Part shown: positions 1-7,388 of the stretch, in pieces
Layout of the letters: every line of letters starts with the position of its first letter
Numbering within the stretch: position 1 is the first letter of the stretch
Assembly: GCF_013337765.1 (NCBI RefSeq)
Contig: NZ_VBSB01000001.1
Coordinates: forward strand, 1-64,000
Reading direction: 5' to 3'
DNA: 64,000 nucleotides
Source of the DNA: Mycolicibacterium sphagni
GTDB lineage: Bacteria > Actinomycetota > Actinomycetes > Mycobacteriales > Mycobacteriaceae
Notes under the pieces: generated by a model
Seen by the model: only the letters and a program-made list of their open reading frames with translations
Told to the model about the DNA's origin: nothing
Database searches by the model: none
Position numbers and translations under genes: made by a program

Positions 1-2
1 GC

Positions 3-1556
3 CCCGCCGCCCACCCAGATCGACCCTCCCTCCCTCCCCGACGCTCATCCGATCGCGCCACCGTGGGCGCACCACTATCAGCGACCCAAGACAGTTTCAC
101 CGTCACCATCACCGACGCCCACGGCGGACAAACCACCCAAACCATCACCGTCGCAATCAACCCCACCAACACCGCACCGGTAGCCGGCACCCCACTGGTC
201 GGCACCGCCAACCCCACCACCGGAACCGTCATCGGCTCCGCGGTCGCCACCGACCCCAACACCGACACCCTCACCTACACCGGACCCACCACCAGCACCG
301 GCGGCGGCACCGTCACCGTCAGCCCCACCGGCGCCTTCACCTACACCCCCACCACCACGAGCCGCCAGGCTGCCGTGGGCAGCCCGCTCAACGACAGTTT
401 CACCGTCACCATCACCGACGCCCACGGCGGACAAACCACCCAAACCATCACCGTCCCCGTCGACCCGATCACCGCCGTTGTGGTGACGGGCCTTCAAGAA
501 CCGACGGATCTCCGGTTCCTGCCCGACGGTCGAATGCTCATATCCGAGCGAGGTGGTGTAGTGCTGCTTGCCAGCAGGGACGGCCAGATCCAGAGCCAGC
601 CGGTGATCGGGCTGCCGATGGATACCATCAACGGCCGCGGCCTGCTGGGTATTGAGGTGGACCCGAACTTCACCAGCAATGGCTATATTTACGCGATTTA
701 CGTCACCTCGAGCAATTATGAACGGTTGTCGCGCTTCACGGTGACTGACCCGCAGGCGTCCATCCTGGCTGCCAACCCCGCTTCGGAGCTCGTACTTATA
801 GAGGGAAGCCAGGAGGCGGCCGACGATCATCTTGGCGGGGGGATCAGGTTTGGCCCCGATGGCAAGCTCTACTGGACGATGGGCAATAACGATGGCTGGG
901 CAATACGGCCACCCGGCTTTGTTTATCCAAGCAATAACGCACAAGATCTTTCAAATATTTACGGCAAGGTTCTGCGCCTTAACCCCGACGGTTCAGTGCC
1001 CACCGATAATCCGTTCGCCAATACGCCAGGCGTAAATCCCTACATATATGCCTACGGATTCCGTAACCCGTTCCGGATAGCGTTTACAACGACTGGCGCG
1101 CTCTTGGTGACGGACGTCGGCGAACTCACCTGGGAAGAGCTCGACAATGTAACCGCCGGGGCCAACTACGGGTGGCCGTTGGCCGAGGGCCCCTGCGACG
1201 GTGTTGGAACACCGTCTTGCTCCATACCCTCCTCCTACAACAACCCGATCTACACATACGACCGCAATCTGCCGGGCGTCGGCACGAGCTTCTCCGCCGC
1301 GATTACCGGTGTCCTCGCGTATACGTCGCCCGGAGGCCAAGGTCAGAACCTCGTGTTCATCTCCGATTGGTCGCGGGGTTGGACCGAGGAGCTGACGTGC
1401 AACTCGGATTACACATCTTGTGGCAATTCACGGACGGTTGACACGACGTCGCTCTTTGATGGCCCCGTAGCGTTGGTCCAGGGACCTGATGGCCTCATCT
1501 ATGAGGTACACGTCGTCACCGGCACCATTTCGCGCCTTGCTCCAACAAGCTTGTAG
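3..1556 (+). CDS. Ig-like repeat protein fused to a PQQ-dependent sugar dehydrogenase domain (5' end missing)
   Basis: The frame is open to the left edge of the window, so the protein is truncated; a GTG at 63 is the first in-frame start but lies inside a repeat and is unlikely to be the true start. Numbering from GTG63, residues 1-135 hold Thr/Pro-rich bacterial Ig-like (VCBS-type) repeats of 101 residues, with motifs such as DSFTVTITDAHGG and GTVTVSPTGAFTYTP. Residues about 138-497 form a six-bladed soluble glucose/aldose dehydrogenase domain: GLQEPTDLRFLPDGRML, HLGGGIRFGPDGKLYWT, NIYGKVLRLNPDGS and YAYGFRNPFRI are family hallmarks. The family oxidises sugars with PQQ and calcium. The repeats suggest a secreted, wall-associated protein. 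Catalytic activity is inferred only. No downstream gene is coupled to it. Confidence 0.8.
   Translation, partial: PAAHPDRPSLPPRRSSDRATVGAPLSATQDSFTVTITDAHGGQTTQTITVAINPTNTAPVAGTPLVGTANPTTGTVIGSAVATDPNTDTLTYTGPTTSTGGGTVTVSPTGAFTYTPTTTSRQAAVGSPLNDSFTVTITDAHGGQTTQTITVPVDPITAVVVTGLQEPTDLRFLPDGRMLISERGGVVLLASRDGQIQSQPVIGLPMDTINGRGLLGIEVDPNFTSNGYIYAIYVTSSNYERLSRFTVTDPQASILAANPASELVLIEGSQEAADDHLGGGIRFGPDGKLYWTMGNNDGWAIRPPGFVYPSNNAQDLSNIYGKVLRLNPDGSVPTDNPFANTPGVNPYIYAYGFRNPFRIAFTTTGALLVTDVGELTWEELDNVTAGANYGWPLAEGPCDGVGTPSCSIPSSYNNPIYTYDRNLPGVGTSFSAAITGVLAYTSPGGQGQNLVFISDWSRGWTEELTCNSDYTSCGNSRTVDTTSLFDGPVALVQGPDGLIYEVHVVTGTISRLAPTSL
90..455 (+). repeat. 63-bp identical direct repeat inside the Ig-like region
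   Basis: Bases 90-152 and 393-455 are identical over 63 bp and lie 303 bp apart, exactly one 101-codon Ig-like repeat. Identity at DNA level, not only protein level, indicates recent duplication or gene conversion. Such repeats often break assemblies, and the odd sequence at 1-60 may be affected by that. Confidence 0.85.
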
Positions 1557-1691
1557 AAGGGCGTTAACGCAATTACTTTAAATTCAGGCGCTGGAATTGA
1601 CAGCCATTTGGTCCGTCCCTACAGCGGAGCAGTCGGCATGTCCGGCATTCCGGGACTCGTCGGGGCGGTGCGGTCAGTAAGCAACTGTTGT

Positions 1692-1707
1692 ACATGTGTC
1701 AACATGT
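1692..1707. promoter_or_regulatory. Possible TetR operator
   Basis: Two ACATGT hexamers (1692-1697 and 1702-1707) are separated by GTCA just before the TetR gene. The dyad overlaps upstream candidate start codons at 1688 and 1694, fitting autoregulation and a start at 1712. Binding is inferred. Confidence 0.35.
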
Positions 1708-1711
1708 CCAC

Positions 1712-2359
1712 ATGCCGGATTCACCCGCACGTCGCCGCCTGTCGCCCGATGACCGGCGTAACGAGCTGCTCGCCCTGGGCGCCGAGGTGTTCGGCCAGCG
1801 TCCGTACGACGAGGTCCGCATCGACGAGATCGCCGAGCGCGCCGGAGTCTCGCGGGCGCTGATGTACCACTACTTCCCCGACAAGCGGGCGTTCTTCGCC
1901 GCCGTCGTCCGGGCCGAGAGCGAGCGCCTGTTCGAGGCCACCAACACCCCGGCGGCCGACGGCCAGACCCTGTTCGACCGGCTGCGCACCGGCGTGCTGG
2001 CCTATATCCGCTACGACGAAGACCATCCGCACGGCGCGTGGGCGGCCTACATCGGGATGGGCCGCACCGACCCGGTGCTGCGCGGCATCGACGACGTCGA
2101 CAACGAGCGCCAGATGCAGCGCATCATGGCCGCGATCACCGATGTGGCGCACGGAGATCTGGACTCCAAGGTCGAACGCGACCTGCGGGTGGTCGTGTAC
2201 GCCTGGCTCGCGTTCACCTTCGAACTGTGCCGCCAGCGGGTCCTCGACCCGTCGGTCGACGCCGATCACCTGGCCGAGCAGGGCGCCCACGCGCTACTCG
2301 ACGCCATCAAACGCGTCCCGAGCATCCCGGCCGCGCTGATCGAAGCCGTCGACGCATGA
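1712..2359 (+). CDS. TetR/AcrR family transcriptional regulator
   Basis: About 215 residues, normal for the family. The N-terminal helix-turn-helix is clear: RRNELLALGAEVFGQRPYDE followed by IDEIAERAGVSRALMYHYFPDKRAFFAAVV, with the typical YHYFPDK turn. The C-terminal ligand domain has an AAYIGMGRTDPVLRG segment seen in mycobacterial TetR proteins of unknown ligand. I chose ATG1712; TTG1688 and ATG1694 are in frame but lie in a dyad that may be the operator. The stop overlaps the next gene by ATGA, so the two are translationally coupled. The convergent epoxide hydrolase could be a target, which is inference. Confidence 0.85.
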   Translation: MPDSPARRRLSPDDRRNELLALGAEVFGQRPYDEVRIDEIAERAGVSRALMYHYFPDKRAFFAAVVRAESERLFEATNTPAADGQTLFDRLRTGVLAYIRYDEDHPHGAWAAYIGMGRTDPVLRGIDDVDNERQMQRIMAAITDVAHGDLDSKVERDLRVVVYAWLAFTFELCRQRVLDPSVDADHLAEQGAHALLDAIKRVPSIPAALIEAVDA

Positions 2360-2610
2360 GCCCCAACACCAGAATCAAAGCCGGCGACCTGACCCAGGAG
2401 CACGTCGGGAAATTCGTGAGCATCCACGACCCGGAGTCCGGCTACGTCTATCCGGCGAAGGTGGTTCGGATCGAGCGTCGTGAGGATGGGGATTCTCCCG
2501 GCGTGTCCATCTGGCTTGAACACCCGACGCTGCCCTCGGGCCGACGCACCCGCGGCGGACTGGCCCATGTGCGCTTCGATCAGGAATTCGAACTGGTCGA
2601 CCCGATCTGA
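2356..2610 (+). CDS. Conserved hypothetical protein, 84 aa
   Basis: Starts at ATG2356 inside the stop region of the TetR gene (ATGA overlap), so it is co-translated with it. The sequence is small, hydrophilic and beta-rich (VGKFVSIHDPESGYVYPAKV, then WLEHPTLPSGRRTRG), suggesting a compact barrel-like fold. No signal peptide, membrane segment or catalytic motif is visible. I do not recognise the family. The stop codon lies in a 17-bp tandem duplication. Confidence 0.65.
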   Translation: MSPNTRIKAGDLTQEHVGKFVSIHDPESGYVYPAKVVRIERREDGDSPGVSIWLEHPTLPSGRRTRGGLAHVRFDQEFELVDPI

Positions 2611-2632
2611 TATTCGACCCGATCTGATATTC
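2597..2632. repeat. 17-bp tandem duplication across two convergent stop codons
   Basis: The unit TCGACCCGATCTGATAT occurs at 2597-2613 and again at 2614-2630, followed by a partial TC. The first copy carries the stop of the 84-aa gene and the end of the second overlaps the epoxide hydrolase stop at 2631-2633. Neither reading frame is damaged. Confidence 0.85.
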
Positions 2633-3731
2633 AGCGCAGCGTGGCGAAGAACGCGCGAACGTCCTCGACGTACAACTCCGGCTGCTCGAAGGCGCCGAAG
2701 TGTCCGCCGCGTGGCATGTCCGTCCAGTGCGTGACGTTGTAGCTGTTCTCGCACCAGCTGCGCGGGGGACGCATGATCTCCTTCGGGAATCGCGCTATCC
2801 CGGTGGGCAGCTCGACCTTGCCCTGGGCACCGAAGAACCGGAAGCTCTCCCAGTACAGGCGGGCCGAGGACGTCGCGGCATTGGTGACCCAATAGATCAT
2901 CACGTTGTCGAGCAGCTCGTCCCGGGTGAGCGCGTTCTCGGGATGCCCGTCGCAGTCGGTCCACCCCCAGAACTTCTCCACGATCCAGGCCAGCTGGCCC
3001 ACCGGGGAGTCGGCCAATCCGTAGCCGAGGGTCTGCGGGCGAGTGGACTGCTGCTTGGAGTAGCCCGAGTCCCACTTCGCGTAGTACTCACCCGCAGCGA
3101 GCGCGTCCTTCTCCTCCTGCGTGGGATTGTCCAGAGCACCGCTCGGGAAGGCCACCGGCATGTTGGTGTGGATGCCGATGCAGTTACCCCCGTTGCGGCC
3201 GATCTGCGTCGTCACCGCCGCGCCCCAGTCACCGCCCTGAGCGCCGTACCGCCGATAACCCAACCGCGCCATCAGGGTGTCCCACGCTTGCGCGATCTTC
3301 TCGATCCCCCAGCCGGTCGAGCTCGGCTTTCCGGAGAACCCGTAGCCCGGTAACGACGGGCACACCACGTGGAAGTCCTCGGTCAGCGGTTCGATCACCT
3401 TGGTGAATTCGACCACCGAGCCGGGCCAGCCGTGCGTGATGATCAGCGGTAGCGCATCGGGATTCGACGAGCGCTGGTGAATGAAATGAAGGTCCAGCCC
3501 GTCGATCTCGGTGACGAACTGGTCGAACCGGTTGAGCGCGGCTTCGCGCTGGCGCCAGTCGTATCCGTCGGCCCAATAGGCGGCCAGCTCGCGGGTGTAG
3601 TCCAGCGGAATCCGCTGCGACCAGTCGTCCACGCATTCCCGCTCGGGCCAGCGGGTGCGCGCGAGCCGGTCGCGCAGATCGGCGAGAACCTCGTCAGGTA
3701 CGTCGATCCGGAACGGACGGATATCGGTCAC
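2631..3731 (-). CDS. Epoxide hydrolase, microsomal-type alpha/beta hydrolase
   Basis: 366 residues with the N-terminal epoxide-hydrolase domain (FRIDVPDEVLADLRDRLART, WPE) followed by an alpha/beta hydrolase fold. HGWPGS at about residue 100 is the oxyanion-hole motif, D168 in GAQGGDWGA is the expected nucleophile, and GGHFGAFEQPE near the end carries the catalytic histidine. The family opens epoxides through an ester intermediate; in actinobacteria it is often tied to detoxification or terpenoid/aromatic epoxides. The gene before it (3728-4000, same strand) overlaps its start by ATGA, so they form an operon. Substrate unknown. M. tuberculosis has several Eph paralogues and I cannot assign one. 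Confidence 0.9.
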   Translation of the reverse strand: MTDIRPFRIDVPDEVLADLRDRLARTRWPERECVDDWSQRIPLDYTRELAAYWADGYDWRQREAALNRFDQFVTEIDGLDLHFIHQRSSNPDALPLIITHGWPGSVVEFTKVIEPLTEDFHVVCPSLPGYGFSGKPSSTGWGIEKIAQAWDTLMARLGYRRYGAQGGDWGAAVTTQIGRNGGNCIGIHTNMPVAFPSGALDNPTQEEKDALAAGEYYAKWDSGYSKQQSTRPQTLGYGLADSPVGQLAWIVEKFWGWTDCDGHPENALTRDELLDNVMIYWVTNAATSSARLYWESFRFFGAQGKVELPTGIARFPKEIMRPPRSWCENSYNVTHWTDMPRGGHFGAFEQPELYVEDVRAFFATLR

Positions 3732-4000
3732 CAGAAGCCGAAGGCCGGGAATCCGTAGAACGGCTCCTCACCGGGGTACTGCTGCGGTGTCGAGTTCAGT
3801 TCGACATTGCCCGGTGTCTCGCACATCGTGGTCTGCCCACCCGCGATCGAGCTGCCGTCGTAGGTTTCGCAATTGGGCAGTGGCCCCGGATTGGGTTGGA
3901 TGAGTGTGGTGTCAGCGGCGGCAATCGGAGCGGACAGCACGGCGGCGGCAATACCGATCCCGGCGGCGGGCAGAAGCAGCAACTGGCGGATCCGTGACAT
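3728..4000 (-). CDS. Small secreted hypothetical protein, 90 aa
   Basis: Starts at ATG4000, giving a signal peptide MSRIRQLLLLPAAGIGIAAA ending near APIAAADT, so about 60 mature residues are exported. The mature part has two cysteines (NCETYDG, MCETPGN) that could form a disulfide, and ends in aromatic residues (FYGFPAFGFW). The longer in-frame ORF upstream is not supported. It overlaps the epoxide hydrolase start by 4 nt and is divergent from the hemophore-like gene across 79 bp. Family not recognised; small Cys-pair secreted proteins are common in mycobacteria. Confidence 0.7.
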   Translation of the reverse strand: MSRIRQLLLLPAAGIGIAAAVLSAPIAAADTTLIQPNPGPLPNCETYDGSSIAGGQTTMCETPGNVELNSTPQQYPGEEPFYGFPAFGFW

Positions 4001-4079
4001 GGCTGTCCTTTGTGTCGGTTTGCGCAATCGTACCCAGCTAGACTTCCCGCCACCGGTGATGTCAGGACTTAGGAGCCGC

Positions 4080-4448
4080 ATGAAGTCTGCAAATCGATAC
4101 CTTGGCCGTGCCGCCGCAGTCGTTCTGGCTACCGGCGCGGTACTTCTCGGCACGACGGGAACCGCAAGCGCGGACCCCATTCCGGGCTGCACGGCCGGCG
4201 ACGTGACCGCGGTGATGACGGGCGTGTCTGCGGGTATGACGACGTATCTGTTCACTCATCCCGACGTCAACGACTTCCTGACCAGCCTGCAGGGGTTGGC
4301 GAAATCCGACGCCAAGCAGAAGACGAAGGACTACCTGGCCGCCAACCCGCAGGTGCGCGACGAGCTCAACGCCATCCGCCAGCCCGGTGTCGACCTGCGC
4401 AACCGCTGCAACATTCCGTTGAAGGCCGAAATAGCCAGCGTTATCTGA
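4080..4448 (+). CDS. Hemophore-related secreted protein
   Basis: 122 residues from ATG4080, preceded by AGGAG at suitable spacing. A signal peptide (LGRAAAVVLATGAVLLGTTG, cleavage near ASADP) leaves a helical mature domain. The mature part matches the mycobacterial hemophore/heme-binding family related to Rv0203: a first Cys in PGCTAGDVTAVMTGVSAG, an FLTSLQGL helix, YLAANPQVRDEL and a second Cys in LRNRCNIPL. The known family member carries heme to MmpL3/MmpL11; heme binding here is inference. It is divergent from the small secreted gene and upstream of the ferredoxin gene. Confidence 0.75.
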   Translation: MKSANRYLGRAAAVVLATGAVLLGTTGTASADPIPGCTAGDVTAVMTGVSAGMTTYLFTHPDVNDFLTSLQGLAKSDAKQKTKDYLAANPQVRDELNAIRQPGVDLRNRCNIPLKAEIASVI

Positions 4449-4458
4449 CGGACCCGTC

Positions 4459-4464
4459 TAGTGT
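4459..4464 (+). promoter_or_regulatory. -10 box of a probable leaderless promoter for the ferredoxin gene
   Basis: TAGTGT fits the mycobacterial TANNNT -10 pattern and ends 6 nt before ATG4471, which would put transcription start at or next to the start codon. No Shine-Dalgarno sequence is visible. Confidence 0.4.
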
Positions 4465-4470
4465 CCGCTC

Positions 4471-4686
4471 ATGCGGCTGGTTGTCGATCTCAACAAGTGC
4501 CAGGGCTATGCCCAGTGCGTGCCGCTGGCGCCGGAGGTTTTCGAGCTCCTCGGTGAAGAGGCCCTGGCCTACAACCCCAACCCGGACGATTCACAACGCC
4601 AGCGAGTGTTGCGCGCGGCGGCGTCCTGCCCCGTACAGGCGATCATCCTGGAGGTCGATCCGCCTGCGGACCGGGACACCAAATGA
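4471..4686 (+). CDS. Ferredoxin, P450-associated 3Fe-4S type
   Basis: 71 residues. The first two cluster ligands sit in CQGYAQC (residues 10-16) and the last in SCPVQAI. In mycobacterial P450 ferredoxins the motif is CXX?XXC...CP, with a variable fourth position; here it is Tyr, so a [3Fe-4S] cluster, or an unusual 4Fe-4S, is expected. It passes electrons from the reductase encoded next to the P450 two genes down. The stop overlaps the reductase start by ATGA. Function as redox partner is inferred from the operon. Confidence 0.9.
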   Translation: MRLVVDLNKCQGYAQCVPLAPEVFELLGEEALAYNPNPDDSQRQRVLRAAASCPVQAIILEVDPPADRDTK

Positions 4687-6089
4687 CCAGGAGCACGCAC
4701 ACCCTGGTCAGCCAGCTCGTCGAGGCCTTCCGCGCGGAGGGCCGCATCGTCATCGTCGGCGCCTCACTGGCTGGGCTGCGTGCCGCTGAGGCATTGCGGG
4801 AGAAGGGTTTCCGGGGTGAGCTGACGATCATCGGTGACGAACCGCACGAACCCTACGACCGGCCCCCGCTGTCCAAGCAAGTGCTCAAGGGCTGGGTGCC
4901 TGCCGACCACACCAAGTTGCCCCGGCTGCGGCCGGTCGACGCCACCTGGCGGTTGGGTGTCGCCGCGGTCGGCCTCGACCGCGCCAACAATCAGGTACTG
5001 CTGGCCAACGGCGAGAAAGTGGACTACGACCGGTTGTTGATCACCACTGGAACGCGGGCGCGGCCATGGTTCAACCCCGAGGAAGCCGGCCTGCAGGGAC
5101 TGTTCACCGTCCGAACCTCCGACGATGCGGCCAAGCTGGCGGCGGCGCTCAAAGACCGCCCGCGCCGAGTCCTGATTGTCGGGTCGGGCTTCATCGGCTC
5201 CGAAATCGCCTCTGTCTGCCGCGATCTCGACCTCGAGGTGACGGTCGCCGAGCGCGGCAAAGCCCCGCTGGTCGGTGCACTGGGCGGGGTGATCGGTGAT
5301 ATCGCCGCGCAGATGCAGCTCGAGGCGGGAGTGGATCTGCGCACCGGCGTGGCGGTCAAGGCCCTCGACGGCGACAGGTCAGGTCATGTGCGGCAGGCCC
5401 ACCTGTCTGATGGGACAGTGCTTGACGTAGACGTGGTGGTGGCCTCACTCGGCTCGATCCGCAACGTCGAATGGCTCGAGGACGCCCAACTGGCCACCGG
5501 GTTCTGGGGTGTCGCCTGTGACGCCGGCTGCCGCGCCTTCGACATCAACGGCGTGGTGACCGACAACATCTTTGTCGCCGGCGACGTCGCGCGGGCCCCG
5601 CACGTCCTCTACGAATACGAATTCATGTCCCAAGAGCATTGGGACAATGCGGTTTCCGGCGCTGAGGTGGCCGCCAACAACATGATCACCCTCGGGCTGG
5701 ACAGGCGGCCGCACCTACCGCTGCCCTCGTTCTGGTCCGGCCAATTCGGCGTCAACATCAAGGGCGCCGGCGTCTGTTCGTTCGGCGACGAGATCGTCTT
5801 CACTCAGGGCTCAGTAGAAGATCGCCGGTTCGCTGCGGCATACGGCTACAAGGGCCGCATCGTCGGCGCGGTGACGTTCAACCACGGCAAGTGGCTGCCC
5901 TACTACGCCTCACTGATCGAGAAATCGGCACCGTTTCCGCCACCGCCACCAGGTTACGACCGGCCTGCCGATGCCGAACCAATGCCTGCCCGGTTCCCCG
6001 ATCCGCGCGAGCAGACCGGCATTCCCGACGTCGTGCTGACCGGACATGATCCGACCTCGCGCGCTGCCGAATTCCGCCCTCGCGCTTAA
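4683..6089 (+). CDS. FAD-dependent ferredoxin reductase
   Basis: 468 residues. The FAD-binding GXGXXG-type motif is IVIVGASLAGLRAAEALR, preceded by an extra N-terminal stretch of about 20 residues. EPYDRPPLSKQVL is the usual signature of ferredoxin/rubredoxin reductases of the putidaredoxin-reductase class; the NAD(P)H motif is VLIVGSGFIGSEIA and NIFVAGDVARAP is the second FAD contact. The C-terminal part (FWSGQFGVNIKGAG) is the reductase-specific domain. It should reduce the adjacent ferredoxin. Coupled to it by a 4-nt overlap and followed 9 nt later by the P450. Confidence 0.9.
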   Translation: MTRSTHTLVSQLVEAFRAEGRIVIVGASLAGLRAAEALREKGFRGELTIIGDEPHEPYDRPPLSKQVLKGWVPADHTKLPRLRPVDATWRLGVAAVGLDRANNQVLLANGEKVDYDRLLITTGTRARPWFNPEEAGLQGLFTVRTSDDAAKLAAALKDRPRRVLIVGSGFIGSEIASVCRDLDLEVTVAERGKAPLVGALGGVIGDIAAQMQLEAGVDLRTGVAVKALDGDRSGHVRQAHLSDGTVLDVDVVVASLGSIRNVEWLEDAQLATGFWGVACDAGCRAFDINGVVTDNIFVAGDVARAPHVLYEYEFMSQEHWDNAVSGAEVAANNMITLGLDRRPHLPLPSFWSGQFGVNIKGAGVCSFGDEIVFTQGSVEDRRFAAAYGYKGRIVGAVTFNHGKWLPYYASLIEKSAPFPPPPPGYDRPADAEPMPARFPDPREQTGIPDVVLTGHDPTSRAAEFRPRA

Positions 6090-6098
6090 GGAGTGAGC

Positions 6099-7385
6099 AT
6101 GGATGCCCAAACCGCCTGGGCCGAGGCGATGAAGTTCGGCAACCGGCCTGACCCGTACCCGTACTTCGAGGAACTCCGAAAGACGCCGGTGGCCAAGGTG
6201 TCCGAGAAAACCTACGTCGTCACCGGCTACCCCGAACTGCTCGCGTTGGCCCACGACCCGCGGATCAGCTCCGACATCAGCCGCAGCCCGTCGGGCCTGC
6301 TTGGCGAAAAGCCCGACCCCGAGCCCGGCACGCAGAACATGGCGAGCTATGGCAAAGATTCCAGCATCATCGTGTCCGATCCACCCGACCACGACCGGAT
6401 GCGCCGCCAAGTGATGCGACATTTCGGCCCGCCACACTCCCCCGACCTGATCCCCGGTATGGAGCCGTTCATCACCGAGTTGGCCAACAGCCTGCTCGAC
6501 ACGATCGCGGCCGAGGGCAAGTCCCGCTTCGACGTGGTCGACGACTTCGCCTACCCCATCCCCGTTGCGGTGATCTGCAAGATCCTCGGCATACCCGTCC
6601 AGGACGAACCCACATTCCACGCCTGGATCTTCGACTTCATGAAGGGCACCAACCTGGGCCCCGAACGGGACACCGAGGAGGGCCGGGCGTTGGCCGCCAA
6701 GGCCGTCGCCAGCACCGTCGCGCTGGACGGCTACCTGCGCGACCTCGTCGAAAAGTACGCGAAGGAACCGGGTGAGGGCCTGCTGTCGGGGCTACTGCAC
6801 GACGACGGGCCGGACGGGCCGATGTCGGTGGAAGAGACCACGGCCAACGCGTCACTGCTGCTCGTCGCCGGGCACGATTCCACGGTCAACACGATCACCA
6901 ACTGTGTGATGACGCTGCTGCGCAATCCGGGTTCATGGGAGCTCGTTCGTGGCCGCCCCGAGCTGATTCCGCGCATGATCGAGGAGGTGCAGCGGTTGCA
7001 GTCAGCGGTGCAGTTCTTCCCCAGCCGCAGCGCCACAGCGGACATCGACATCGGCGGGACGGTGATCCCGGCCGGCGCGGCGGTGCACCTGATCTATGCG
7101 GCGGCCAACCGCGATCCACGCCGGTTCCCCAACCCCGACCGGTTCGACCCACTGCGCGAGGACAACGAGCACTTCGGTTGGGGCAGCGGTATTCACACGT
7201 GTATGGGCGGGCCGCTGGCTCGCCTGGAGGTCAATCTCGCGCTTGAAGCGTTCCTGAGCCGGGTGTCCTCGCCAAAGCTGGTCGTCGATCCCCCGGTGTA
7301 CCGGCACAATCAGGTGTTCCGCGGACCCCAGCACCTGTGGGTGGATTTCGCGTCGATCGCCCCCGAGCAGAAAGCTACCCTCTGA
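6099..7385 (+). CDS. Cytochrome P450 monooxygenase
   Basis: 428 residues from ATG6099, with AAGGAG at 6088-6093 placed 5 nt upstream; the GTG at 6093 lies inside that ribosome site. The I-helix oxygen motif is LLVAGHDSTVNT, and the heme loop is FGWGSGIHTCMGGPLARLE with the heme ligand at Cys368. RMIEEVQRLQSAVQFFPSR covers the K-helix ExxR-type region, where EEVQRL takes the usual place. Soluble bacterial class I P450, fed by the ferredoxin and reductase just upstream. Substrate is not predictable from the sequence; the CYP family is not assigned. A regulator begins 4 nt after its stop. Confidence 0.93.
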   Translation: MDAQTAWAEAMKFGNRPDPYPYFEELRKTPVAKVSEKTYVVTGYPELLALAHDPRISSDISRSPSGLLGEKPDPEPGTQNMASYGKDSSIIVSDPPDHDRMRRQVMRHFGPPHSPDLIPGMEPFITELANSLLDTIAAEGKSRFDVVDDFAYPIPVAVICKILGIPVQDEPTFHAWIFDFMKGTNLGPERDTEEGRALAAKAVASTVALDGYLRDLVEKYAKEPGEGLLSGLLHDDGPDGPMSVEETTANASLLLVAGHDSTVNTITNCVMTLLRNPGSWELVRGRPELIPRMIEEVQRLQSAVQFFPSRSATADIDIGGTVIPAGAAVHLIYAAANRDPRRFPNPDRFDPLREDNEHFGWGSGIHTCMGGPLARLEVNLALEAFLSRVSSPKLVVDPPVYRHNQVFRGPQHLWVDFASIAPEQKATL

Positions 7386-7388
7386 AGA

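Noticed and set aside
78..944. 288-codon open frame on the minus strand
   Set aside because: Gly/Val/Asp repeats mirror the Thr/Pro-rich Ig repeats of the plus-strand gene.
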